Assembly (NCBI GenBank): GCA_964492735.1
Contig: CAZBLE010000001.1
Coordinates: forward strand, 1-64,000
DNA from: CALKUP01 sp964492735
GTDB lineage: Bacteria; Patescibacteriota; Patescibacteriia; UBA9570; XYC2-FULL-38-9
Reading direction: 5' to 3'
Length of the DNA: 64,000 bases
The notes beneath the pieces were generated by a model. It made no database searches. It was not told the origin of the DNA and saw nothing but the letters and a program-made list of their open reading frames with translations. This document shows, piece by piece, positions 25,543-34,499 of the stretch (position 1 is the first letter of the stretch; each line of letters starts with the position of its first letter). A program made the translations under genes and the position numbers.

Positions 25543-27264
25543 CTATTCACGATCTGGGGGAATTTCTAAATAGTTCACCAAATATTTTGCGAGCTTACCA
25601 AATACTGGACTTACAGCCCCTTCAGCCCATTGCGTTTGTGGTTCATCTAATTTTACTAAAATAACAAACTGCGGATCCTTTAATGGACCAAAACCAATAA
25701 ACGAACTTTTGTGACGATTTTCGTCATAACCACCACGACCATTTGGGATTTGTGCTGTACCGGTTTTGCCACTCATGTAATAACCATCAACGTACGCACT
25801 GCGAGTCAATGATTTATCAATAACCCCAACCATCATTGTCGCAACAGTGTTTGCTGCTTCTGCGGTAATTGGCTGACTGACCACCTCAGGCTCAACCTGC
25901 TCTTGATGTCCATTTGCATAGACTACCCGATCAATAATATGCGGCTTCATCATTGTTCCACCATTAGCAATAGCGCCAGCTGCTTGTACCATTTGCAACG
26001 GTGTGACTGTCAGTCCTTGTCCATATGATGTAGTAGCACCGTAAATATCTTTTTTCTTTTTTACAGCAGAAATATCACCAGGGTTTTCTCCGGATAATTC
26101 AATGCCTGTTTTCTTGCCAAAACCAAATGCTGTCACATAATCTTCCCAACGTTCGTGACCGACCTGTTGCTCAACAAATGTTGTTCCCGTGTTCAAAGAT
26201 TTTTCCAAGACTGTTCGCATGTCAGTCACTCCATGGCCTTTGCGATCTGAATTACGAATTTCATATTTTCCAATTTTCACAGAACCATTATCTTGATAGG
26301 TGGTGTATGGCGTGACTTTTTTTTCATTCACGCCCGCAGACATGGTGATAATTTTAAAGATGGACCCTGGTTCGTATTGATCAGACACCGCATCATTTAA
26401 AAAGATACTTTCATCTTCAACTTCATTATAGGTATTTGGATCATAATTCGGCACATTACACAGCGCCATAATCGCACCTGTTTTTGGATTCATGACAATG
26501 ATACTCCCCTTTTTTGCATGATGTTTTTCAAAAGCTTCTTGCAAAAATGTACAGGCATTGTATTGAATATTTTTATCGATCGTTAAAATCAATGTATCAC
26601 CATTTTTTTGCTGTGTGAGTGCAGAGCCGACCGTGTCTACTTTTGCAACCGTGCCTGCCAATCGATCATTAGCAAACCCTTCGAGGGCATATTGCCCAAC
26701 GCGTTTTTCATCTACAAATCCCATGAATCCTGTAATAGAACTCGCGATGTTTGTTTCCGGGTAATATCGCGCTTCTTCTGGTTTCCAATACAAGCCTTTG
26801 ATATTTTGTTCATCACGGATTTTTTTCAACGCATCAACTACTTGCTCAGAAACACCATGTCCAAGCAGCTCATAAATATCATCTTTTTTTGATAGTCGTT
26901 CACGCACTGTGTCTTCACTGAGATTGAGTAGTGGTGCAATCTGTTTTGCGGTTGCATCAATATCACCTTTGAAACGACTTGGTTCAGCAAAGACATGATA
27001 CATATCTCGATTAATTGCGAGCGGTGTAATACCGTCAGTCGTTGTTTTATCTTGTGCGTAAATCTCACCTCGCTTTGGAGTCAGCTCTGTAAGTGATGAT
27101 TGTTGTGTTTCTGCAAGTGCTTCATACGAATTATGCTGAATCACTTGTACATACAATAACCGCACCGATAATACACACGCGGATACAATAAAAACACCGG
27201 ACAGGATTTTCAATCGCCCACCACTCTCTTGCGATGAACGATTGTCGACTGACCGGCGTACCAT
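25543..27264 (-). CDS. ftsI: Penicillin-binding protein, FtsI-type transpeptidase
   Basis: Septal peptidoglycan transpeptidase. 573 residues with a short cytoplasmic tail, one transmembrane helix (LKILSGVFIVSACVLSVRLLYVQVI), and the PBP dimerisation domain (~50-240, including TPKRGEIYAQD). The transpeptidase domain carries SIFK (SxxK, near residue 301), SLN (near 355) and KTGTAQIP (near 499), so all three active-site motifs are present. It sits next to the ftsL-like, rsmH and mraZ genes, the standard start of the division and cell-wall cluster, though mraY and mur genes do not follow. Confidence 0.95.
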   Translation of the reverse strand: MVRRSVDNRSSQESGGRLKILSGVFIVSACVLSVRLLYVQVIQHNSYEALAETQQSSLTELTPKRGEIYAQDKTTTDGITPLAINRDMYHVFAEPSRFKGDIDATAKQIAPLLNLSEDTVRERLSKKDDIYELLGHGVSEQVVDALKKIRDEQNIKGLYWKPEEARYYPETNIASSITGFMGFVDEKRVGQYALEGFANDRLAGTVAKVDTVGSALTQQKNGDTLILTIDKNIQYNACTFLQEAFEKHHAKKGSIIVMNPKTGAIMALCNVPNYDPNTYNEVEDESIFLNDAVSDQYEPGSIFKIITMSAGVNEKKVTPYTTYQDNGSVKIGKYEIRNSDRKGHGVTDMRTVLEKSLNTGTTFVEQQVGHERWEDYVTAFGFGKKTGIELSGENPGDISAVKKKKDIYGATTSYGQGLTVTPLQMVQAAGAIANGGTMMKPHIIDRVVYANGHQEQVEPEVVSQPITAEAANTVATMMVGVIDKSLTRSAYVDGYYMSGKTGTAQIPNGRGGYDENRHKSSFIGFGPLKDPQFVILVKLDEPQTQWAEGAVSPVFGKLAKYLVNYLEIPPDRE

Positions 27265-27276
27265 ATATAAATAGAA

Positions 27277-27636
27277 TTATTGACCAAGCAATGATGCAAC
27301 AGCCGTATCTGTTGTGACAAATTGAGAAACACCAGCGGAAGTCAACTGTAACTGCTTTGTTTTTTCTTGTGTGTGCGTCATAGAACGCAGCGCTGTTTGT
27401 TTCAGTTCCATTTTTTGATAGCTATCTTCAAGCGCAACAGATTGTTTTCGTAAATCAGATAATTGAAAATTTGCACTTGTTGAACTGTTCACTAACCATA
27501 CATACACCACACTTAATCCAATGACCGCACCAACCAATGCAACACGAATTATTGTTGTATCAAGCAACTCCATAAAACGTTGGGCCTGTGGAACCTGGTT
27601 CATTCGAAGATGCATAAGTGTAGCGAGTCGTGACAT
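27277..27636 (-). CDS. FtsL-like divisome protein
   Basis: 119 residues: a short cytoplasmic part, one transmembrane helix (IIRVALVGAVIGLSVVYVWLV), then a coiled-coil-like segment (FQLSDLRKQSVALEDSYQKMELKQTALRSM). The layout and the position between rsmH and ftsI match FtsL, a bitopic divisome protein with little sequence conservation. Assignment therefore rests mainly on context and topology. Confidence 0.7.
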   Translation of the reverse strand: MSRLATLMHLRMNQVPQAQRFMELLDTTIIRVALVGAVIGLSVVYVWLVNSSTSANFQLSDLRKQSVALEDSYQKMELKQTALRSMTHTQEKTKQLQLTSAGVSQFVTTDTAVASLLGQ

Positions 27637-27647
27637 ATATTTTTGTT

Positions 27648-28595
27648 TTAAATTTTTTCGATGATGCGGAGTTTTGCGCTACGAGCGCGTGGGTTAGATG
27701 TTATTTCTTCTTCAGTTGGAATAATGGGCTTCCGTGTAATCTGCTTCCCTATCGCCCGATGATCACAGCGACATTCAGGAATTTCTGGTGGGCAGATACA
27801 GTCTGTTGCAAGGTCGCGGAACGCATGTTTCACAATCCGATCTTCCAATGAATGGAAGGTAATGATCGCCAGACGACCACCTACTTCAAGTCTCTGCATC
27901 GCTTCTGGAATAAACTGCTTGATATGATCAAACTCGTTATTCACTGCAATGCGTAAGGCTTGAAATACAGTTGTTGCTGGATGCACGCGTGACTGACGTC
28001 GCTTAGCTGGCGCGGTAAGGCGCACAACAAGCTCTGCAAGATCACTGACTGTTTCAAAAGGAACGTCTTTTCGGTCTGTCGCAATGGCCTGCGCGAGTTT
28101 ACGAGCTTGTGGATATTCTCCATAGTCTCGAAAAATCTGCGCGAGCGTTTCTTCAGATGCAGTGTTAATCAACTCAGCAGCAGTTTTGCCGGTGGTTTGA
28201 TCAAAGCGCATATCAAGTGGCCCATTGCCGTGGAACGAAAAGCCCCGTGAAGGATCGTCGATTTGAATGGATGAATATCCAAGATCTGCCAGAATTCCTG
28301 TAATCGGACCGTGCTGAGAAAGCTCATCAGCAAAGTAATTTAGGTTACTGTACGAATCGTGGATGCCAATGAACCGATCGCCAAACTCTGTATGCAACTC
28401 TGCTGACGTTGCGTGAAGTGTCGCGGCGTCGCGGTCGAAACCAATGACAATGCCTCGCGGTGCTGTTCGTTTGAGGATTTCGCGGGTATGCCCTCCTCCA
28501 CCAAGTGTCGCGTCAATAATCGTGACATTTGACGAGAGGTGTAAGCCCTCAAGCGTTTCATGTAAAAAAACTGGTATGTGTTGTTGATTATTCAT
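27648..28595 (-). CDS. rsmH: 16S rRNA (cytosine(1402)-N4)-methyltransferase RsmH
   Basis: RsmH (MraW) methylates N4 of C1402 in the ribosomal P site. 315 residues from ATG 28595, preceded by an SD-like GAAGGTG. The sequence reads HIPVFLHETLEGL, the SAM-binding DATLGGGGHTREIL, DLGYSSIQIDDPSRGFSFHGNGPLDMRFD, the RIAVNNEFDHIKQFIPEAM region, and IITFHSLEDRIVKHAFRDLA. A Cys-containing insert (CICPPEIPECRCDHR) lies before the C-terminus. It follows mraZ in the usual order. Confidence 0.97.
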   Translation of the reverse strand: MNNQQHIPVFLHETLEGLHLSSNVTIIDATLGGGGHTREILKRTAPRGIVIGFDRDAATLHATSAELHTEFGDRFIGIHDSYSNLNYFADELSQHGPITGILADLGYSSIQIDDPSRGFSFHGNGPLDMRFDQTTGKTAAELINTASEETLAQIFRDYGEYPQARKLAQAIATDRKDVPFETVSDLAELVVRLTAPAKRRQSRVHPATTVFQALRIAVNNEFDHIKQFIPEAMQRLEVGGRLAIITFHSLEDRIVKHAFRDLATDCICPPEIPECRCDHRAIGKQITRKPIIPTEEEITSNPRARSAKLRIIEKI

Positions 28596-28641
28596 CTTCA
28601 CCTTCTTCAAAAAAATCGTGCATATACTTTTTGTTGATTAA

Positions 28642-29073
28642 TTAAACGCCAAGTTCTCCTAATGTTTCAGCAATTTCATTACTTTCTTTTTCAGTCGCAG
28701 TCTTGTATTTCTTCCATGCCTTGTCATCCCAGATTTCTAAGCGATCAAACAGTCCAGCAACAATCACTTGTTTTTTTGCAGATGCATATTCACGTAAATA
28801 TTCCGGCAACATAATACGACCTTGTTTATCCACTGCAACATCCATTGCTCCAGCAAGCATCAAGCGAGCAAAAGCGCGTGATTTACTTTGTGAGATTGGC
28901 AAATTACTCAGTTTTTTTGCCAATTCATTCCAAACGTTGATTGGATACAGCACGAGACAATGATCAAGTCCACGCGTCACAACAGCCCCTTTTGAAAGGT
29001 CACCACGAAATTTCGTCGGAATCATCATCCGACCTTTTTCGTCGATTGTGTGCTGATATTCGCCAATAAACAT
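28642..29073 (-). CDS. mraZ: Transcriptional regulator MraZ
   Basis: MraZ is an AbrB/SpoVT-type ring-forming DNA-binding protein that controls the division and cell-wall cluster. The 143-residue product starts MFIGEYQHTIDEKGRMMIPTKFR and contains the second DxxGR-type motif (MDVAVDKQGRIMLPEYLREYA). The start is ATG 29073; the upstream in-frame extension is rejected because it would cover the promoter. Direct repeats typical of MraZ targets flank the promoter, so autoregulation is likely. Confidence 0.97.
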   Translation of the reverse strand: MFIGEYQHTIDEKGRMMIPTKFRGDLSKGAVVTRGLDHCLVLYPINVWNELAKKLSNLPISQSKSRAFARLMLAGAMDVAVDKQGRIMLPEYLREYASAKKQVIVAGLFDRLEIWDDKAWKKYKTATEKESNEIAETLGELGV

Positions 29074-29087
29074 AAAATATCTTATTT

Positions 29088-29153
29088 CCCACTTTCTACC
29101 ACTTGCAACCATTATACACCACACCACAAAACCTTGCAACCACCAAGTCCCAC
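29088..29153 (-). promoter_or_regulatory. mraZ promoter bracketed by MraZ boxes
   Basis: Promoter on the reverse strand: TTGCAA (29139-29134), 17-base spacer, TATAAT (29116-29111). Two pairs of GTGG(T/G) boxes with ten-base periodicity lie on either side: GTGGG 29153-29149 and GTGGT 29143-29139 upstream, GTGGT 29102-29098 and GTGGG 29092-29088 downstream. The spacing is that of known MraZ binding repeats. Confidence 0.75.
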
Positions 29154-29159
29154 ATCAAA

Positions 29160-29191
29160 AAAACGCCGACTGTGTATAACATCGGCGCTTT
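29160..29191 (-). terminator. Intrinsic terminator after the TsaB-like gene
   Basis: On the reverse strand GCGCCGA and TCGGCGT pair around a loop and end in seven T. It lies between the TsaB-like gene and the mraZ promoter. Confidence 0.75.
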
Positions 29192-29218
29192 TAGTGTGTG
29201 AACTACCTCCAAGGCTCG

Positions 29219-29611
29219 CTATCCAATTCGTGGATCAGCAGAATATGCAATCGGCACAATAGTTGTCGTTGTTTGCTGCAAGCGCTGTAGGGCAGATTCA
29301 AGAGATTCGCCTGACTGCTGGACAATCGCTGGTAGTTGGTGCGTCATTGCAAGCACATTCACTGTCACGCCTGTTAATCGAGAAACGGTAAAGCGTGATT
29401 CAGCTCCCCACTGAACAATAATGCCACTCAATGTTTCCACACCTATATCATTAGCCTGCAACAGCTCCGTGAATACTTGCACAAAAGGAACTCCAGCATC
29501 TTTTTCCTCAGAAAAGTCGTAGACACCAAGTTCTCGCACAGTCACGCTGTCGCTTGATACAACGGCAATATGTGCAAGGTCTTTTCCAGAAAAGGTCATA
29601 TAGAGTATCAT
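29219..29611 (-). CDS. Short TsaB-like protein
   Basis: 130 residues. The order MILYMTFSGKDLAHIAVVSSDSVTVREL ... FTELLQANDIGVETLSGIIVQWGAESRFTVSRLTGVTVNVLAMTHQLPAI parallels the N-terminal actin-like lobe of TsaB, where GPGSFTGLRIG is the conserved block. Here that block has become GAESRFTVSRLTG, and the C-terminal lobe is missing (TsaB is usually ~220 residues). TsaB scaffolds TsaD for t6A37 synthesis in tRNA, and sua5, which makes the intermediate, is in this window. It could be a minimal or degenerate TsaB. A GATACT box ends a few bases before the ATG, suggesting a leaderless transcript. Confidence 0.6.
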   Translation of the reverse strand: MILYMTFSGKDLAHIAVVSSDSVTVRELGVYDFSEEKDAGVPFVQVFTELLQANDIGVETLSGIIVQWGAESRFTVSRLTGVTVNVLAMTHQLPAIVQQSGESLESALQRLQQTTTTIVPIAYSADPRIG

Positions 29612-29633
29612 AGAACCTGATCCTACCTATTTT

Positions 29634-30176
29634 ATGAAACGAATTCAAGCACATATTCCAAATAGCCTCACAATTACTCGATTGATGATCGGCATTATTA
29701 TTATTCTCTGCGCTATCATTCCTGAAATGGCGACACTGCGCTTTGTGCAGATCTTGGGCGTTCTTGGTGTTGTTTCTGATAAACTCGACGGCACACTCGC
29801 CCGTTTTTGGAAAACTGAAAGCGACCTTGGTAAGCGTTTAGAGTCAATTGCCGACCCGCTGTTTGGAGCGAGCTTAGTGATCTATATCTGGCTGCAGATT
29901 GGGTTTCCTCCCTATTTCTTTTTGTGTGCCGCTATCTTACTCTTCATTGGAACTGGTGGCCGCTTGTTAGTGAAATATCTCACCGGCAAATTCTTTTACG
30001 AAAAATCTCAAATCACCCGAATTGGGGTCGGACTGATTTTTATCTTAGTCTTGTGGTATTTATTTGACGGTCCGCAAAAAGAATTCTTCGCGTGGAGCGT
30101 GATGGCTTACAGTGTTTTTTTAACTGCCAATTACGTGCGGATGATGGTAGTATTTATTCGCACGCATCATCGTTAG
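29634..30176 (+). CDS. CDP-alcohol phosphatidyltransferase (PgsA-like)
   Basis: A membrane enzyme that makes a phospholipid head group, probably phosphatidylglycerophosphate. 180 residues, about five or six helices. The family motif is present near residue 48: SDKLDGTLARFWKTESDLGKRLESIAD fits DxxDGxxAR-x8-GxxxDxxxD except that the third Asp is Glu (KRLE). The start is ATG 29634, divergent from the TsaB-like gene. It overlaps the end of pepA by four bases, tail to tail. Confidence 0.85.
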   Translation: MKRIQAHIPNSLTITRLMIGIIIILCAIIPEMATLRFVQILGVLGVVSDKLDGTLARFWKTESDLGKRLESIADPLFGASLVIYIWLQIGFPPYFFLCAAILLFIGTGGRLLVKYLTGKFFYEKSQITRIGVGLIFILVLWYLFDGPQKEFFAWSVMAYSVFLTANYVRMMVVFIRTHHR

Positions 30177-31726
30177 ATTTTTTGTAAATACACAATCAAC
30201 GTACGGACAGAAAATCCAGAACCTCCAGCTGGTGTATATGGCAACATTGGTTTTTCAACGATAGCGGGACCTGCAATATCCAAGTGTGCCCATGGCGTTT
30301 GTTTGGCGAAGTGTTCTAAAAATAACGCGCCCATTGCACTACCGGCCCAAATCGTTTTTGGTGAGTTATCTAAATCCGCAACCGGACTTTTCACCATCGC
30401 TCGATACTCTTCAGTCAGTGGCATTCTCCACCATTGTTCACCTGCCTGTTTTCCAGCTGCTTCAAGTTGCTGGTGCAGCTCTTCATTATTCGTAAAGTAT
30501 GCTGCGACTTCTTGGCCAAGTGCATAAATTGCAGCACCTGTGAGCGTCGCAACATCAATAACTGCATCTGGTTTAATCGTGTCCACAGTCCATGCAATCG
30601 CGTCAGCCAGAACCAAACGACCTTCCGCATCTGTATTTGTAATTTCAATAGTTGTGCCGTCATAGGCAGTCACAATATCTCCAGGTCGAGTCGCTTTTCC
30701 AGAAATCATATTTTCCGTCGCCGGAATCACCCCATGTACTTCAACATCTAATTGCAGCTTGGTGATCACAGAAAACAATCCGAGAATGCTGGCAGCGCCT
30801 GACATGTCCATGTGCATACCATGCATATAATTTCCTGGCTTGAGCGAGAGCCCCCCAGAATCAAACGTAATCCCCTTCCCGCACAATGCAATGCGCTTGG
30901 TTTTTTTGGTTTTATTTTTTGGCGTGTATTTCAAATGAATAAACTGTGCTTCTTGTTCAGAGCCTGCGGAGACAGACAGTAAAGCACCCATACCGAGACG
31001 TTTCATTTCACGCTCACCAAAAATCTTAACGGCCACTCCAGGTTGCTTGCCGATTTTTCGAGCAGTATCTGAAAGAACAGTTGGCGTTACATGCACTGCT
31101 GGCTCATTAATTAAATCACGAGCAGTGATTGTCGCCTCAGCAGTCACTTGTCCGAGAGTAATGCCCTTTTTGCTAGCGGCTTGGTTTTTTGCATCACCAA
31201 AAAACGTAATCATCTGTGGCAGTGACTCGAGCCATTTTTTCTGCTCCACTTTTTTGTATTTATAAAAACGATACGACGCGAGCTGCATGCCCTCTGTAAT
31301 GGCCTGTGCAATGTCTGTCACAGTCGCATCTTTGGCGGTTAGCGCTTCAGTCAGCACGGCGATAGTTTTTGGCTTCATTGCAGTGACTGCAATCAGTGCT
31401 GCTGCGTATGCGCGACGCACACCTTCAAGGGTGATTGTATTTTCTGCACCAAGCCCAACAAGTAACACACGCTGTGCAGCGAGCGTTGGCACTTCAAGAA
31501 AAAATGTTGCGCCTGCTCCGCCAGTAAATCCAGTTGTTTTTACTGCCTGTGCAATTGCACCATTCAATATGGTATCAATCTGTTTTGTTGCGGCATTCAG
31601 TGTCGGCAGCGCTGCTTTTTTCGTTGCTGATTTTTTTTCTTCTGCCAAAATCACTGGTATCAATAAAACGTCGCACGTGATTTGAGCGACTGCTGTTTTG
31701 GTTGTGTTCTGTGTGTGGAATTTCAT
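30173..31726 (-). CDS. pepA: Leucyl aminopeptidase, M17 family
   Basis: A two-metal cytosolic aminopeptidase. 517 residues; the C-terminal catalytic domain carries LCGKGITFDSGGLSLKPG (metal Lys/Asp region, near residue 280) and the M17 signature NTDAEGRLVLADA (near residue 355), followed by DVATLTGAAIYALG. The N-terminal domain (~1-170) is the usual variable macro-domain-like part. It starts with a four-base overlap of the stop of the 173-residue upstream gene, so the two are translationally coupled. Confidence 0.96.
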   Translation of the reverse strand: MKFHTQNTTKTAVAQITCDVLLIPVILAEEKKSATKKAALPTLNAATKQIDTILNGAIAQAVKTTGFTGGAGATFFLEVPTLAAQRVLLVGLGAENTITLEGVRRAYAAALIAVTAMKPKTIAVLTEALTAKDATVTDIAQAITEGMQLASYRFYKYKKVEQKKWLESLPQMITFFGDAKNQAASKKGITLGQVTAEATITARDLINEPAVHVTPTVLSDTARKIGKQPGVAVKIFGEREMKRLGMGALLSVSAGSEQEAQFIHLKYTPKNKTKKTKRIALCGKGITFDSGGLSLKPGNYMHGMHMDMSGAASILGLFSVITKLQLDVEVHGVIPATENMISGKATRPGDIVTAYDGTTIEITNTDAEGRLVLADAIAWTVDTIKPDAVIDVATLTGAAIYALGQEVAAYFTNNEELHQQLEAAGKQAGEQWWRMPLTEEYRAMVKSPVADLDNSPKTIWAGSAMGALFLEHFAKQTPWAHLDIAGPAIVEKPMLPYTPAGGSGFSVRTLIVYLQKI

Positions 31727-32244
31727 GAAATTTCAATCTGATAACGTTGTAAAATATTTTCTATTCTTCCCCAAAAAATAGCGGGTTGTTCGAGCTCTAA
31801 GGCAATGGCACTTTCACTCGTTGCTGGTTCAAGCAAACCAATTGCTTGAACAACATCCAGCTTATCTAATAAAAGCTGCACACGACCTGCTTCTGTTGGC
31901 GGATCTTTCCTGTCTTCCATCATGTCAGTAATCCCATCCGCGAGCATATCTAGAATCACAGGATCATTACGCAGATATTCAACAACACGCATTGCTGCTT
32001 CTGGCAGATCAGATTCATGAGAAATTGCGACCGTGTCTGGAATTGTATTCCCACGACGAATTGTAGAAACATCAATTGGATCATCGAGCATTGACGGATC
32101 CATTGTGCCGGCATCGTCCAGCTCTGAAGAATAGGTCGTTGGTGTGCGCATCTCTTCTCGACGAGCCACTGCTTCTTGGCGTCGTGCGTTATCTACCTGC
32201 AGTGAACGAGGTCGCTGTTGTAATGGCTGTATGTGTCCTTCCAT
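31723..32244 (-). CDS. Hypothetical acidic protein upstream of pepA
   Basis: 173 residues, unrecognised. The N-terminal ~80 residues are low-complexity with Arg/Glu and Asp-rich parts (VDNARRQEAVARREEM, LDDAGTMDPSMLDDPID). The C-terminal ~90 residues look helical (AAMRVVEYLRNDPVILDMLADGITDMMEDRKD, LLLDKLDVVQAIGLLEPATSE). No signal peptide or membrane helix. It is coupled to pepA by an ATGA overlap and divergent from the suf operon. Confidence 0.65.
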   Translation of the reverse strand: MEGHIQPLQQRPRSLQVDNARRQEAVARREEMRTPTTYSSELDDAGTMDPSMLDDPIDVSTIRRGNTIPDTVAISHESDLPEAAMRVVEYLRNDPVILDMLADGITDMMEDRKDPPTEAGRVQLLLDKLDVVQAIGLLEPATSESAIALELEQPAIFWGRIENILQRYQIEIS

Positions 32245-32349
32245 AATACGGAAATGTTAGCATATCTCCTCAAAAAAACAATAACTATTACTGATTGACA
32301 AGTGAGTGATTTTTATGGCATGATCGATGTTCAAATAACTGATTTTTTC

Positions 32350-33102
32350 ATGAAACTTTCGATTATCGACTTACACGCTCAGGCGGACGAAAAAGAAATT
32401 CTTAAAGGAATTGATTTAACTGTTGAGCAAGGTGAGGTCCACGCGATTATGGGACCAAATGGCTCTGGAAAATCAACGCTCTCACAAGTGCTCTTTGGGC
32501 ATCCTTCCTATGAAGTTACCAGTGGTGACATTACCGTAGACGGTGAATCTATTATTGAACTCTCCCCTGACAAACGGTCACACAAAGGATTATTTTTGGC
32601 ATTTCAATCACCACAAGCGGTGCCTGGTGTAAATATTGGCACATTCCTCAAACAAGCAATTAATAGTAAACGACGCGCTGCCGATCCGGCATATAAAGGC
32701 ATGCGAATTCGTGAATACCGCGAACTCCTTCAAGGCACAATGGACGAACTCTCAATGGATCGCTCTTTTGCAGATCGCTATATCAACGATGGCTTTTCTG
32801 GTGGTGAACGGAAAAAAACTGAAATTCTACAGATGGCAATGCTCAAGCCACAGATTATTGTCCTCGATGAAATTGATTCAGGGCTAGATGTTGATGCACT
32901 GCGTCTTGTCAGCTCTCATATTATGAAGCTCAAGAAAGAATTGAATTTGGGAATTATTATCATTACCCACTACCCTCGTATTTTGACAGAAATTGTACCG
33001 GACAAAGTACACGTTTTATTAAATGGAAAAATCGTCTCTTCAGGCACCGCAGATTTAGCACAACAGATTGAACAACATGGCTATGACTGGCTACGTATTT
33101 GA
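32350..33102 (+). CDS. sufC: Fe-S cluster assembly ATPase SufC
   Basis: ABC-type ATPase of the SufBCD scaffold that builds Fe-S clusters in the cytoplasm. 250 residues from ATG 32350. Walker A is GPNGSGKST (near residue 38), the signature is FSGGERKKTEILQMA, and Walker B is IIVLDEIDSGLDVDAL, the exact SufC variant. A TTGACA at 32295 may be the -35 box of the operon. It heads sufC-sufB-sufD-sufS-sufU, with the sufB start lying inside its 3' end (26-base overlap). It ends in TGA. Confidence 0.97.
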   Translation: MKLSIIDLHAQADEKEILKGIDLTVEQGEVHAIMGPNGSGKSTLSQVLFGHPSYEVTSGDITVDGESIIELSPDKRSHKGLFLAFQSPQAVPGVNIGTFLKQAINSKRRAADPAYKGMRIREYRELLQGTMDELSMDRSFADRYINDGFSGGERKKTEILQMAMLKPQIIVLDEIDSGLDVDALRLVSSHIMKLKKELNLGIIIITHYPRILTEIVPDKVHVLLNGKIVSSGTADLAQQIEQHGYDWLRI

Positions 33103-34489
33103 AAATTTAGATCGCGATACGTTTGATCATAAAAATACCGCTGACTACACTACTGGAAGTGAACGCGGTGTCAGCGAAGCGCTTGTGCGTCGTATTTCAG
33201 CTGATAAAAAAGAACCGGATTGGATGCTTGCCATTCGGCTTGAGGGCTTACGGCTATGGAATGAAAAGCCATTGCCGACATGGGGACCAGATCTGAGCAC
33301 TGTCACATTTGATGACATTATTTATTATGCGTCACCTGACGATGTGTCTGCGGACAACAAGTCATGGGAAGATGTGCCTGATGATATTAAAAAAACCTTT
33401 GATCGTCTCGGCATTCCAGAGGCAGAGAAAAAAATGCTCGCGGGCGTTGGCGCGCAATACGAAAGTGAAACAGTGTATCATCGACTCAAGGCTGAATGGG
33501 AATCCCTTGGAGTTATTTTTGAAGACATGGATGAAGCAGTAAAAAAACATCCAGAACTCGTGCAAAAATATTTCATGAAATGCGTGCCGCCGAACGATCA
33601 CAAGTTCGCCGCATTGCATGCAGCTGTCTGGAGTGGTGGAACTTTTTTATATGTTCCAAAAGGCATTAAGGTTTCACAACCACTGCAAGCCTATTTTCGA
33701 ATGAACGCCAAAAACATGGGCCAATTTGAGCACACGCTCATTATTATTGAAGACGATGCGCAGGCGCATTACATTGAAGGTTGCTCTGCTCCAAAATATG
33801 GCAGTGATTCTTTGCACGCTGGATGCGTTGAAGTCTTTGTTGGAAAGAATGCACAGATGCGCTATAGCTCAGTCGAAAATTGGAGTTCAGATACCTATAA
33901 TTTAAATACAAAACGAGCGCGGGTTGGCGCAGACAGTCGGATGGAATGGGTTGGTGGAAACTTAGGCTCAGGAGTCACTATGCTCTATCCATGCTCTATT
34001 TTGCTTGGTGAGCGTGCGCATGCCGAACATTTGGGAATCGCGTTTGCGGGCCGCGGCCAATGGCAAGACACTGGCGCGAAGGTCTATCATTCCGCATCTC
34101 ACACCACGAGTAATATTGTCATGAAAAGTATTAGTAAAGATGGCGGCACATCGGTCTATCGCGGGTTAGTACAAGTTGCGCCACACGCTCGTGAAATTGT
34201 GTCGAATGTAAAATGTGATGCCTTGATTTTGGACGGTGATTCTCGGTCAGATACAATCCCCCAAATGAATATCGACAACAATACTGCAACAGTCACACAT
34301 GAAGCGACAGCTGGAAAAATCTCTGATGATGCTATTTTCTATTTACGCACCCGTGGACTTTCAGAAGATGAAGCGGTTGCGATGGTAGTGAATGGTTTCA
34401 TTGAGCCGATTGTAAAAGAGCTGCCACTAGAATACGCGGTTGAAATGAATCGCTTGATCGAAATGGAAATGGAAGGATCTGTTGGATAA
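33077..34489 (+). CDS. sufB: Fe-S cluster assembly protein SufB
   Basis: Scaffold subunit of SufBC2D on which Fe-S clusters form. 470 residues from ATG 33077 (MAMTGYVFENL), overlapping sufC in another frame. Contains NDHKFAALHAAVWSGGTFLYVPKGIKVSQPLQAYFR, then EGCSAPKYGSDSLHAGCVEVFVG with the Cys residues, and the C-terminal SKDGGTSVYRGLVQVAPHAREIVSNVKCDALILDGDSRSDTIPQMNI with the conserved Cys. Length is normal. The overlap implies coupled translation with sufC. Confidence 0.97.
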   Translation: MAMTGYVFENLDRDTFDHKNTADYTTGSERGVSEALVRRISADKKEPDWMLAIRLEGLRLWNEKPLPTWGPDLSTVTFDDIIYYASPDDVSADNKSWEDVPDDIKKTFDRLGIPEAEKKMLAGVGAQYESETVYHRLKAEWESLGVIFEDMDEAVKKHPELVQKYFMKCVPPNDHKFAALHAAVWSGGTFLYVPKGIKVSQPLQAYFRMNAKNMGQFEHTLIIIEDDAQAHYIEGCSAPKYGSDSLHAGCVEVFVGKNAQMRYSSVENWSSDTYNLNTKRARVGADSRMEWVGGNLGSGVTMLYPCSILLGERAHAEHLGIAFAGRGQWQDTGAKVYHSASHTTSNIVMKSISKDGGTSVYRGLVQVAPHAREIVSNVKCDALILDGDSRSDTIPQMNIDNNTATVTHEATAGKISDDAIFYLRTRGLSEDEAVAMVVNGFIEPIVKELPLEYAVEMNRLIEMEMEGSVG

Positions 34490-34499
34490 TAATGATGCT

